Of a DNA stretch of 8,014 bases, positions 1-6,420 are shown piece by piece; the stretch's first letter is position 1, and the number at the start of each line of letters is the position of its first letter. The translations under genes and the position numbers were made by a program. The notes beneath the pieces were generated by a model. It worked only from the letters and a program-made list of their open reading frames with translations, had not been told where the DNA came from and searched no databases. Source of the stretch: an uncultured Pyrinomonas sp. (GTDB taxonomy: Bacteria; Acidobacteriota; Blastocatellia; Pyrinomonadales; Pyrinomonadaceae); NCBI GenBank assembly GCA_937135995.1, contig CAKZOF010000763.1:1-8014 (forward strand), given 5' to 3'.

Positions 1-941
1 GTCTTGATGATGATCCCCAATCCGTGCTTGATCTCTTCCAGATCGTCGGTCTGCAGTAATAACTGCGCGCGCCCGAGGACGCCCGACAGGACGTTGTTGA
101 AATCGTGTGCGACGCCGGAGGCGAGTTCGCCGAGAGCGGAGAGCTTCTCGAGCTGCGCGCACTGCTGGCGTAGCTTCTCTTGTTCCGCGATGTACCGCGA
201 AAGTTCGGCGACGTGGCGGCGAGCCTGTTCGGCCTGCGCCGCCGCGGATTCGACCTTTTCGAGGTAGGTGCGGTAGGTGAAATAGACGATGGTGATGATC
301 GGGGCGGTGGCGAGAAGGGCGAACAGACCGAAGCTGAAGACCAATTTGGCGGCAATCATCGCTGCCGATGCGCCGGTAAAGTAGGTGATCGAGGTCCAAA
401 GGTAGTGCTTCGTCCATGTTTCCCAGATGGGAACGCCGTCCTTCAATGCAGAGCCGATGGCGACGAGACCGGAATTAGAGACGTACTGGACCATTCCGGC
501 GAGACATATTGCCAGCACGAGCGTCGCCCAATCCCCCATCCTCACGAGTTCCCATGGCGGGCCGAAGACCGCCGTCACGGCGGCGCTTGTCGCGCAGGTC
601 GAGATGCCCAGCGTTGCCGCGTTGAAGAGGATGGTGATCTTCTTTCGGTTGAAGCGCAAGGATGCCGTCAGCGCTTCGAACGTCGCCAGCAGCGTTGCCG
701 CTTCGCCGCCGTAAAGGAAGAGGACGAGGAAGATGAACGTATCGGAGATCGAAACTTGGCTCGTGACGTTCGGGATGCGTAACACCAGTCGCGAACTGAA
801 ACCGACTGTGATGAGGCAGATCAACAGAAACTCGACGTCGAGCCGCGCAAGATCGAGCCGCACCGCCGACAGAAGCACAACGATTGCTCCCGTCGCGATC
901 ACCGTCAGCATGAACTTTCGTGCGCGAACGGTGGAAGACAT
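1..941 (-). CDS. Membrane-bound sensor histidine kinase, N-terminal part (runs off left edge)
   Basis: The first 313 residues of a sensor kinase are visible; the rest lies beyond base 1. Residues about 10-225 form a multi-helix membrane domain with roughly six hydrophobic stretches (near 10-29, 36-56, 64-95, 102-126, 138-165 and 180-225). It includes an ISDTFIFLVLFLYGGEAA segment of the kind seen in integral-membrane sensory domains. A charged coiled coil (about 227-268) leads into the dimerisation/phospho-acceptor domain. The H-box reads GELASGVAHDFNNVLSG, with the phosphorylated His at residue 279 (codon 105-107). This is the class that is normally followed by HATPase and sometimes receiver domains. 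The ATG at 941 is the first start after an in-frame TGA at 945-947, which is also the stop of the upstream acetyltransferase, so translational coupling is likely. No strong Shine-Dalgarno is seen. The signal sensed and the partner regulator are unknown. Confidence 0.9.
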   Translation of the reverse strand, partial: MSSTVRARKFMLTVIATGAIVVLLSAVRLDLARLDVEFLLICLITVGFSSRLVLRIPNVTSQVSISDTFIFLVLFLYGGEAATLLATFEALTASLRFNRKKITILFNAATLGISTCATSAAVTAVFGPPWELVRMGDWATLVLAICLAGMVQYVSNSGLVAIGSALKDGVPIWETWTKHYLWTSITYFTGASAAMIAAKLVFSFGLFALLATAPIITIVYFTYRTYLEKVESAAAQAEQARRHVAELSRYIAEQEKLRQQCAQLEKLSALGELASGVAHDFNNVLSGVLGRAQLLLQTDDLEEIKHGLGIIIK

Positions 942-944
942 CTT

Positions 945-1859
945 TCAGTGCGATGCGCATTCCGTGCGAGGGTGTAGAAAGATCGAGTCGAACACGGCGC
1001 GAAGCTTGAAGCCGACTTTTTCGTAGAGGCAACGCGCATGACGGTTCCTCGCGTTGACGAAAAGAGACAAGCAACGCCCGTCTGCTGCGAGCAGTTGCGC
1101 TAGTTCCGCCAAGCACGCGCGGCCAACGCCACGCCCGCGGACGTCCGGCGCGACGTAGACGCCTTCGAGGTAGAGGACGGCGGGCGTCCTTGTAACGAGG
1201 TCGGCTTTGAACAGGATGCGATCCGTTTCACGCCAGATCCAGGTGCGCCCTTGCGCGATGCGTCGCGCACATCTTCGACGAAACCCTTCCGGGTCCACCA
1301 TCAGTGGATCGACGCCGCTCTCTTGGCGAGCTAGTTGCGCGTGAACTGGCAAGAGAAGCGCAAGGTCATCGTCGTTTGCCCGTCGCAGTCGCGATAAAGC
1401 GCCGCATCTGCTCGGATCGGTGGCGAGCGCGAGCAGCAGTTGGCGTTCCCGCCGCCGCATCCGCTGCCCGTGCGGAGCATACGTGCGCCAGAAAAGGTCG
1501 AGCGTCTGCGGTTCGGCCATGATCATGTGCGCGTTCTCTTCACATTGGAGCTGGCGCGCGAACTCCCTGATGGCCTCCTCGTGCGTCGCTTCCATGAGGG
1601 TCGCGTGACCGATCAAGGCGACTCCGAGCAGTTGACCATCTCCGGCCCGGCAAGCGTAGAACGTGCCTCGATTCAGTTCGCGGCTCAAGCCGTTCTCACG
1701 AAGAAGGCCGCTCAAGATGAAAGCGTGATGCGGGCGCCGGTCAAGAAACTCCAGCGCTTCGGCGCAGTCGCCTTCTTCGAGCGGCAGGGTGCGATGCAAG
1801 CCGCGAAACGGGGTGGCAGTTGGTTGTGGTGCGATTCGCTCGTGCAGCAGGTCGATCAT
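945..1859 (-). CDS. GNAT-family N-acetyltransferase (two-part, DUF4081-like N-terminus)
   Basis: This 304-residue protein has a recognisable GNAT acetyl-CoA-binding domain in its C-terminal half. The beta4-alpha3 signature VYVAPDVRGRGVGRACL lies at about 235-250, with pyrophosphate-binding RGRGVG at 241-246. The closing motif VNARNRHARCLYEKVGF lies at 268-284, and the domain spans about 155-295. The N-terminal ~150 residues resemble the degenerate GNAT-like half found in DUF4081-type two-part acetyltransferases; this part is inferred from layout. The substrate cannot be told. The start at 1859 is preferred because GGAG sits about 8 nt upstream (ACATGGAGACGCACGATG). The frame is open up to an ATG at 1940, but the extra 27 residues look non-native and come from a duplicated leader. 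The stop at 945 is 3 nt from the histidine kinase start, so the two genes form one transcriptional unit. The protease gene ends 115 nt upstream and could be part of the same operon. Confidence 0.88.
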   Translation of the reverse strand: MIDLLHERIAPQPTATPFRGLHRTLPLEEGDCAEALEFLDRRPHHAFILSGLLRENGLSRELNRGTFYACRAGDGQLLGVALIGHATLMEATHEEAIREFARQLQCEENAHMIMAEPQTLDLFWRTYAPHGQRMRRRERQLLLALATDPSRCGALSRLRRANDDDLALLLPVHAQLARQESGVDPLMVDPEGFRRRCARRIAQGRTWIWRETDRILFKADLVTRTPAVLYLEGVYVAPDVRGRGVGRACLAELAQLLAADGRCLSLFVNARNRHARCLYEKVGFKLRAVFDSIFLHPRTECASH

Positions 1860-1864
1860 CGTGC

Positions 1865-1969
1865 GTCTCCATGTTCGATAAGTCAAGCTTGTGATCCAGT
1901 GAGTCCAACATGCATACACGCTTTGGGAGCGAGTCTTCATGTTCGATAAGTGTCAAGTCGAGCTTGTGA
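1865..1969 (-). repeat. Duplicated leader segment upstream of the acetyltransferase
   Basis: Two imperfect direct copies lie at 1865-1894 and 1933-1969. On the minus strand both share tcacaagct, tgac, ttatcgaacatg and agac in that order. The upstream copy has 7 extra bases. The copy nearer the gene contains the ribosome-binding site used by the start at 1859. In the farther copy the equivalent ATG becomes the spurious in-frame start at 1940. Copies start 68 nt apart. This probably reflects a local tandem duplication of the 5' untranslated region followed by drift. Confidence 0.7.
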
Positions 1970-1974
1970 CCGCA

Positions 1975-3942
1975 TCACGGGTCGCCTGCGAGAAGCGCCG
2001 ACTGCGCTTGCATCGTCGCGTCGCTCATCAACACCCCATCGCTCATCAGCACGCCGTCGCTCATCAGGACGCCATCGCTCATCAAGACGCCGTCGCCGAT
2101 CAGTGTTCCGTCGCCCAGAAGTGTCTCGTAGCTTAAGAAGACCGTTCCATCCGACCAAGACGAACCGTTGCTCAAGAGCGCCCCGCCTCCGAGCGAAACG
2201 CCGCTCGATAGCAACGTCGAATCGGCGCGTAGCGTCTCGCCGTCAACCAGAATCCCATCGCTGAACAGGACGCCGACCGCGTAGATGCCCTGATATTTCG
2301 TGATCAAGTCCGTTCCGAAAACGCACGTGCGATCCAGAACGAGGCTCTGCGACCAGACGAAGCCATCGCCAGCGATGTTCGTCCAGGGACGTGGCGGGGC
2401 AGCGGTTAGCAGCGGCGCGCCGACGGGCAGACCCAAGGACAGATCCGAACGGACGAGCCGCGCGAGCTCCACTGCTCCGGCGATGTTCACTTGACCTGCG
2501 CCTTGTTCAAGCATGTTCGCTCCGGCGAGCGGCTGCGCTGTGTACATCAAAATCGCTTTGACTAGGTTCGGCGTTAGGCGCGGATTGGCTTGTAGCATCA
2601 GCGCGGCTGCGCCAGCGACGACGGGCGTGGCCATCGACGTGCCGCTCAAATACATCATCGCGCTATCGGGCGAGGTGCCGGCGCTGGCGTCGAGTTGTGG
2701 GTTCTGTGCAACCAACGCATTGCCAGCAGCTTGCGCCGCGACGATCTTGTTGCCGGGGGCGACGAGATCGGGTTTGATCAGATTGTCGTAATGCTTGACC
2801 GCTTGCTCATCGGTCCAGTAGCTGCGGGTCGGCCCGCGCGAACTAAAAGAGGCGATGGCGTCGTCCGCGCGTTGATCCGTCGCGCGAGTGTTCGCCGCGC
2901 CGACCGTGATCACCGCCGGATCGTTGCCCGGAGCATGAATGTGTCCATAGAGTTTATCGCCTGTGCTGTTCTTGCCGTTGTTGCCGGCAGCGGCGACGAC
3001 GACGATACCAGCATCGACCAAACGCCGCACGGCGCGACACAACGGATCGTATTTGTAAGAGTCGATGGCGAGCGTGCCGAGGCTCATGTTGACGACGCGA
3101 ATCTTGTACGCGTCACGATTGGCTAGAATCCAATCGAGCGCGCCGAGCAGACTGGACGTCGAGCCTAGACCGTTGCTGTCGAGCACGCGTAGGTTGATGA
3201 TCCGCGCGTTGGGCGCAACGCCAGCGTATTGACCTTGATCTATTTGATCGTTGCCGGCGGCGATGGATGCGACATGCGTCCCGTGTCCGTAAGGATCATC
3301 CGTACGGCCTTCGCCCGTGAAATCACGGTTCACGACGATGCGCGATGCGCCGTCGCGGGCGAGGAATGAGCGATGATGTGGATCGATGCCGGAATCGAGA
3401 ACGGCGATCCCGATGCCTGTGCCGTCGAGCGCGCCTAACTGGCCGGAGACGGTCCACGTTTGGCGCGCCAGCTCGGCTCCTGTCGTCGTCGATAGATGCC
3501 CGAACGTTCTGACCGTGCGGTCAAGAGAAACCTGCCGCACACCGTCCACGCTCGCCAACTCTTCGATCCTGTCGAGCGGAACTTCGACGGCGCTCAGTGG
3601 CAGCTGGCGGAACTGCTTTTGCACGCGCCCTTTGACTGCACGGAGAAAACCGAGCAAGGCGTCGCCCTTCTTGCCGTCTTCAAGTTCGACGACGACGCGC
3701 ACTTTCTCGGGGCGGCGCTGCTTGCGCTTGCGTTCGAGAAGGTCTTCGGAGACCTTGGACCGACGCTTCATCGCTGGCTCTTTGCCCGACCAGCTTTGCG
3801 CGACGGTGGCGAAAGGAGCGCACGCGACCGCCGCCACGAGCACCCCAATGGTTGCCGCGCGCAGCGCCGACTCGACTGCGGTAACGAGTTGCAAGCCCGC
3901 TTTCGGCGACACTGTCCGCGCCTCATGTGAAGTTCGTTTCAT
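1975..3942 (-). CDS. Secreted subtilisin-like S8 serine protease with hexapeptide-repeat C-terminal tail
   Basis: This is a complete peptidase of about 655 residues. A signal peptide (about 25-50, hydrophobic core IGVLVAAVACAPFA) ends near AQS and is followed by a basic linker. An I9-type propeptide (about 80-145) precedes the S8 catalytic domain (about 170-495). The triad is visible as Asp183 (AVLDSGID), His220 (GHGTHVAS) and Ser436 (SGTSMATP), with the oxyanion Asn321 (AAGNNG). All key residues are present, so the enzyme should be active after export. A linker leads to a C-terminal tail of about 15 six-residue units, ending in four exact DGVLMS copies. The start at 3942 has AGGA 7 nt upstream; the adjacent ATG at 3945 is 4 nt from it and is the alternative. 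An upstream in-frame ATG at 3993 would place 17 residues before the signal peptide and is unlikely. Substrate unknown. Confidence 0.93.
   Translation of the reverse strand: MKRTSHEARTVSPKAGLQLVTAVESALRAATIGVLVAAVACAPFATVAQSWSGKEPAMKRRSKVSEDLLERKRKQRRPEKVRVVVELEDGKKGDALLGFLRAVKGRVQKQFRQLPLSAVEVPLDRIEELASVDGVRQVSLDRTVRTFGHLSTTTGAELARQTWTVSGQLGALDGTGIGIAVLDSGIDPHHRSFLARDGASRIVVNRDFTGEGRTDDPYGHGTHVASIAAGNDQIDQGQYAGVAPNARIINLRVLDSNGLGSTSSLLGALDWILANRDAYKIRVVNMSLGTLAIDSYKYDPLCRAVRRLVDAGIVVVAAAGNNGKNSTGDKLYGHIHAPGNDPAVITVGAANTRATDQRADDAIASFSSRGPTRSYWTDEQAVKHYDNLIKPDLVAPGNKIVAAQAAGNALVAQNPQLDASAGTSPDSAMMYLSGTSMATPVVAGAAALMLQANPRLTPNLVKAILMYTAQPLAGANMLEQGAGQVNIAGAVELARLVRSDLSLGLPVGAPLLTAAPPRPWTNIAGDGFVWSQSLVLDRTCVFGTDLITKYQGIYAVGVLFSDGILVDGETLRADSTLLSSGVSLGGGALLSNGSSWSDGTVFLSYETLLGDGTLIGDGVLMSDGVLMSDGVLMSDGVLMSDATMQAQSALLAGDP
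2005..2277 (-). repeat. Hexapeptide tandem repeat region in the protease tail
   Basis: On the minus strand this stretch encodes successive six-residue units: VGVLFS, DGILVD, GETLRA, DSTLLS, SGVSLG, GGALLS, NGSSWS, DGTVFL(S), YETLLG, DGTLIG, four DGVLMS, then DATMQA. The last four exact units are 18-bp DNA repeats at 2077-2094, 2059-2076, 2041-2058 and 2023-2040. These four differ at four of 18 base positions, and every difference is silent. A six-residue period with a regular aliphatic position and small or Asp/Gly turns resembles beta-solenoid (left-handed beta-helix) hexads; the fold is inferred. Confidence 0.85.
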
Positions 3943-3945
3943 CAT

Positions 3946-4340
3946 AAAGTCCTTCGAACCGCAGTTGCGCTTCTGGCTCTGGCGGTCTGACAAAGTTTGC
4001 TAGGGCAAGGTTCATGCCGTCTCGCTGCGAACCACCATCTGCGGCTGTACTCGCTTGCGGCGCTTAGACTTAACGTGCCGATATGGATCCCTTCGCGCCG
4101 CCGCGTGACGGGTTCGTTCGATCACTTTGAACGCCCCCAACGGTCAAAGTGACAAAAGAGACCCTCAAGGTGAATAGCAGGCCGGTGGTCCAGCCAGTGC
4201 GGGCTTGCGAGAGCTTGAAGGTCAGGGCGGCCTGCGGGGCGAAATGGTTGAGGCCTCTGCCCGGTCGGCTTTGCGCGGCGGCGTCAGCCGCTATAAGCTT
4301 CGATCACAGCTCTTCGAATAATTAGTTTCGAGGTCGCGCG
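3946..4340. other. Divergent intergenic region between protease and VWA genes
   Basis: This stretch of nearly 400 nt must hold the promoters of the minus-strand protease and the plus-strand VWA gene. It contains the inverted repeat listed separately. For the VWA gene a weak promoter can be proposed: TTGCGC at 4271-4276, 15 nt spacer, TATAAG at 4292-4297. I see no convincing promoter for the protease. One minus-strand frame is open from 4303 down to a TAA at 4070-4072, but it lacks an ATG, a ribosome-binding site and any recognisable motif. It is therefore not called as a gene. Confidence 0.5.
4122..4152. promoter_or_regulatory. Inverted repeat, candidate operator or hairpin
   Basis: The arms TCACTTTGA (4122-4130) and TCAAAGTGA (4144-4152) are perfect 9-bp reverse complements around a 13-nt centre. 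No T-run follows on either strand, which argues against an intrinsic terminator. The centre is about 195 nt from the protease start and about 204 nt from the VWA start, so a dimeric regulator bound here could serve both genes. The role is inferred from position and symmetry only. Confidence 0.45.
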
Positions 4341-5816
4341 ATGAAGAACTCAGCGACGAGAGCATGGATCTTGGTGTTGATTGCGGTTGTTTGTTGGTGT
4401 GAAGCGAGGGGGCAAAACGGGCGTGGTGAAGGGCGAGTGCGCGCCGTGACGATTCCGGTGACGGTGAAGACGAAGACCGAAATGGCGATGCTCCCGCCGT
4501 TGGTCGTGCGCGAAGACGGCGAGCTGCAGCAGACGCTTTCTGTGCGCGGGGCAGCACAATCACCGTTGCAATTAGCTGTGCTGGTGCAAGACGATGTCGT
4601 CTCTTCGATCGGCAACGACATTCAGACTTTGGCCGATTTCATCCGCCGATTGCCTTCTGGCTCGCGGGTGATGGTCGGCTACTTGACCGCCGGGACGTTG
4701 CAGGTGCGGCAGCGTTTTACGACCGATCTAGAGCGCGCGGCGCGCGCGTTGCGTGTTCCCATCGGCGCGGCGACCGCTGCCCCATTCAACCCTTATGTGC
4801 AGGTGATCGAAGCATTGCGCCGCTTCGATGGACTGCCGACGGGGCGTCGCGCCATTATCATGATCTCCGACGGATTGGACCTGTCGCGCGGCCTCGATGC
4901 CGCTGCGCCGACGCAGAGCATCGATCTCGAACGAGCAATTCGCGAAGCGCAACGTCGCGCCGTTGCCGTCTACACCATTTACGCACCGACCTTCGGCGGC
5001 ACGGGATTGGGCGGGTTGCGGTTGGTCAGCTACGGTCAAGGCTCGCTCAACCGCCTCGCGGAAGAGACGGGCGGGCAATCCTTTTTTCAAGGCACGGGCG
5101 CGCCCGTGAGCATCGCGCCTTTCTTGCGCGAGATCGGCGCCTCGCTGCAACGTCAACTCGCCGTCACTTATCTTTCGACGCACCCGAATCGAGGCTTTCA
5201 CCGAATAGAGATCCGGGCGGAAGGCCTCGAATTGCGCGCCCGGTTACACCAGATGAGCTACTTCGGCGCACGAGCGCTTGCGTCACGCTTCGTCCGCGCG
5301 GCGTTTGGGGAACGCGAGCGACAATCCGACCGACGCCGCGATGACGGCGAGGATGATGCCGAGCGACCACTGAATGGGAAACTTGCCGCCGTAAAAGTCG
5401 TTGAGCCAAGCCATCTTGAGCCCGACGAAGATGAGCACCACGGCCAACCCGTAGCGGAGCAAGTGGAACTTGTCGACGGCGCCAGCGAGCAGAAAGTACA
5501 TCGCGCGCAGACCCAGAATGGCGAAGACGTTCGAGGTGAAGACGATCAGCGGTTCGTCCGTCAAGGCGTAGATGGCCGGCACCGAATCGACGGCGAAGAT
5601 GATGTCGCTCGTTTCAACAAAGAGCAGCGCGATGAAGAGCGGCGTCGCGTGCCAGACGCCATTCAGTTTGACGAAGAAGCTCTGCCCGTGAAATTCCGGG
5701 GTGATGGGAAACAAGCGGCGAAAGAGCTTGATTATGGGATTGCCGCTCGGATCGATGCCTTTGTCCGGCGCAAAGAGCATCTTGATTCCGGTGAAGATGA
5801 GGAACAGTCCGAATAG
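4341..5816 (+). CDS. Secreted VWA-domain protein (acidobacterial VWFA-related type) with antisense read-through tail
   Basis: The frame encodes 491 residues. A signal peptide (1 to about 25, core WILVLIAVVCW) precedes a short N-terminal region with VREDGELQQTLS (about 56-67), like the 'decoration' segment of VWFA-related proteins. The VWA fold spans about 75-285: first strand LQLAVLVQDDVVSS (77-89), RRAIIMISDGLDLS (169-182), VAVYTIYAP (208-216) and RLAEETGGQSFF (238-249). The MIDAS motif, normally DxSxS, is degenerate here, so metal binding is doubtful. The family normally ends just after the final strand, here near SYFGA (306-310, about 5270). The frame then continues with no stop until 5816, giving a very charged 177-residue stretch that is antisense to terC. 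The true stop was probably lost, or the tail is a real but non-homologous extension. The start is supported by GAGG about 7 nt upstream. Function unknown; likely an exported adhesion or binding protein. Confidence 0.8.
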   Translation: MKNSATRAWILVLIAVVCWCEARGQNGRGEGRVRAVTIPVTVKTKTEMAMLPPLVVREDGELQQTLSVRGAAQSPLQLAVLVQDDVVSSIGNDIQTLADFIRRLPSGSRVMVGYLTAGTLQVRQRFTTDLERAARALRVPIGAATAAPFNPYVQVIEALRRFDGLPTGRRAIIMISDGLDLSRGLDAAAPTQSIDLERAIREAQRRAVAVYTIYAPTFGGTGLGGLRLVSYGQGSLNRLAEETGGQSFFQGTGAPVSIAPFLREIGASLQRQLAVTYLSTHPNRGFHRIEIRAEGLELRARLHQMSYFGARALASRFVRAAFGERERQSDRRRDDGEDDAERPLNGKLAAVKVVEPSHLEPDEDEHHGQPVAEQVELVDGASEQKVHRAQTQNGEDVRGEDDQRFVRQGVDGRHRIDGEDDVARFNKEQRDEERRRVPDAIQFDEEALPVKFRGDGKQAAKELDYGIAARIDAFVRRKEHLDSGEDEEQSE

Positions 5817-6302
5817 CACCACGATCCAGTGGTACTGCAGCAACACGGCTCCGAGCGCGATGAAGATGGCACGAAAAACGAGCGCCCCGATGATGCCGTA
5901 AAAAAGGACGCGGTGCTGGTATTTCGCCGGGATCGCGAAATAGCTGAAGACCAGCACGAAGACGAAGATGTTGTCAACGGAGAGCGATTTTTCGACGATG
6001 TACCCGGTGAGAAATTCGAGCGCCGTTTGCCAAGCGGCCGCTTGCGGATCGAAACCGGGGATGGACATCAAGCGCGCATCTTGCGCAAACTTCCAGAGTG
6101 CATAGCGGTAGAGAAGAAGATTGAAAGCCAGCGCCAGCGCCACCCAAACGATGCTCCAGAGGGTCGCTTCGCGGAATGAGACCTCGTGTGCTTGGCGGTG
6201 AAAGACGCCGAGGTCGAGCGCGAGCAGGAAAAGCACGAAGCCGACAAACGCGGCATAGAACCACCAGTATTCGACGAACGGGAAAAGCTCTACAGTCATC
6301 AT
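5283..6302 (-). CDS. TerC/Alx-family integral membrane protein, probable Mn2+ exporter
   Basis: This 339-residue protein is full length for the family, with about nine hydrophobic segments. Two family signatures are clear: FLTGYIVEKSLSVDNIFVF (97-115) and LLFVETSDIIFAVDSVPAI (226-244). The acidic residues Glu104, Asp110, Glu230, Asp233 and Asp239 lie in membrane segments, where the family is thought to bind metal. TerC/Alx proteins are linked to tellurite resistance, pH response and, for Alx/MntP-type proteins under yybP-ykoY control, manganese efflux. The riboswitch directly upstream makes Mn2+ the most likely substrate. ATGs at 6302 and 6299 are both possible. The nearest Shine-Dalgarno-like AAAGGA lies about 12 nt from the first, which is long. 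The stop at 5283 falls inside the frame of the convergent VWA gene, and there is no visible terminator between them. Confidence 0.95.
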   Translation of the reverse strand: MMTVELFPFVEYWWFYAAFVGFVLFLLALDLGVFHRQAHEVSFREATLWSIVWVALALAFNLLLYRYALWKFAQDARLMSIPGFDPQAAAWQTALEFLTGYIVEKSLSVDNIFVFVLVFSYFAIPAKYQHRVLFYGIIGALVFRAIFIALGAVLLQYHWIVVLFGLFLIFTGIKMLFAPDKGIDPSGNPIIKLFRRLFPITPEFHGQSFFVKLNGVWHATPLFIALLFVETSDIIFAVDSVPAIYALTDEPLIVFTSNVFAILGLRAMYFLLAGAVDKFHLLRYGLAVVLIFVGLKMAWLNDFYGGKFPIQWSLGIILAVIAASVGLSLAFPKRRADEA

Positions 6303-6362
6303 CTGTTAATTCGGTCCTTTCGCTTTCATCTCTGACGTCGAGGCCGATTGGCCTTCGGTCCA

Positions 6363-6402
6363 ACGAGCGCGCGAAAAGACGAAAGACCTTTTGCGCGCTC
6401 GT
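6363..6402 (-). promoter_or_regulatory. Competing hairpin of the riboswitch expression platform (anti-terminator)
   Basis: On the terC transcript, 6393-6402 pairs with 6363-6372 (10 bp, ACGAGCGCGC) and 6388-6392 pairs with 6374-6378, with one bulged base at 6373 and a 9-nt loop. Its 5' arm overlaps the 3' arm of the terminator at 6383-6420, so the two cannot coexist. No U-tract follows it. It should form when aptamer helix P1 holds the terminator 5' arm, leaving transcription free to reach terC. Confidence 0.7.
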
Positions 6403-6420
6403 CGCGCGACAAAAGGTCTT
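6383..6420 (-). terminator. Riboswitch-controlled intrinsic terminator upstream of terC
   Basis: On the minus strand AAGACCTTTTG pairs perfectly with CAAAAGGTCTT (11 bp). CGCGC pairs with GCGCG inside, beyond a single bulged T, and a 5-nt loop closes the stem. The stem is followed by TCGTCTTTTC, a T-rich though interrupted tract. The 5' arm (6410-6420) contains the 3' strand of aptamer helix P1 (6410-6416), so forming the terminator destroys the aptamer and the reverse. Confidence 0.75.

Noticed and set aside
475..1116. A 213-codon minus-strand frame across the acetyltransferase-kinase boundary.
   Set aside because: It is Arg/Ser-rich and lacks motifs; the other frames of the same strand encode a clear GNAT end and a clear kinase membrane domain.
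1860..1940. Longer acetyltransferase start at the ATG at 1940.
   Set aside because: It lacks a good ribosome-binding site, the added residues look non-native, and the internal ATG at 1859 has a clear GGAG at proper spacing.
2023..2094. Short 18-bp tandem repeats resembling a CRISPR-like or satellite array.
   Set aside because: They lie in frame inside the protease gene and encode exact DGVLMS hexapeptides with no spacers.
3386..4003. A 205-codon plus-strand frame opposite the protease N-terminus.
   Set aside because: Its composition is that of an antisense shadow; the protease frame has signal peptide, propeptide and catalytic Asp there.
5829..6179. A plus-strand frame opposite terC with highly charged residues.
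   Set aside because: Charged composition is expected when a hydrophobic membrane gene is read on the opposite strand; no start signal or family motif.
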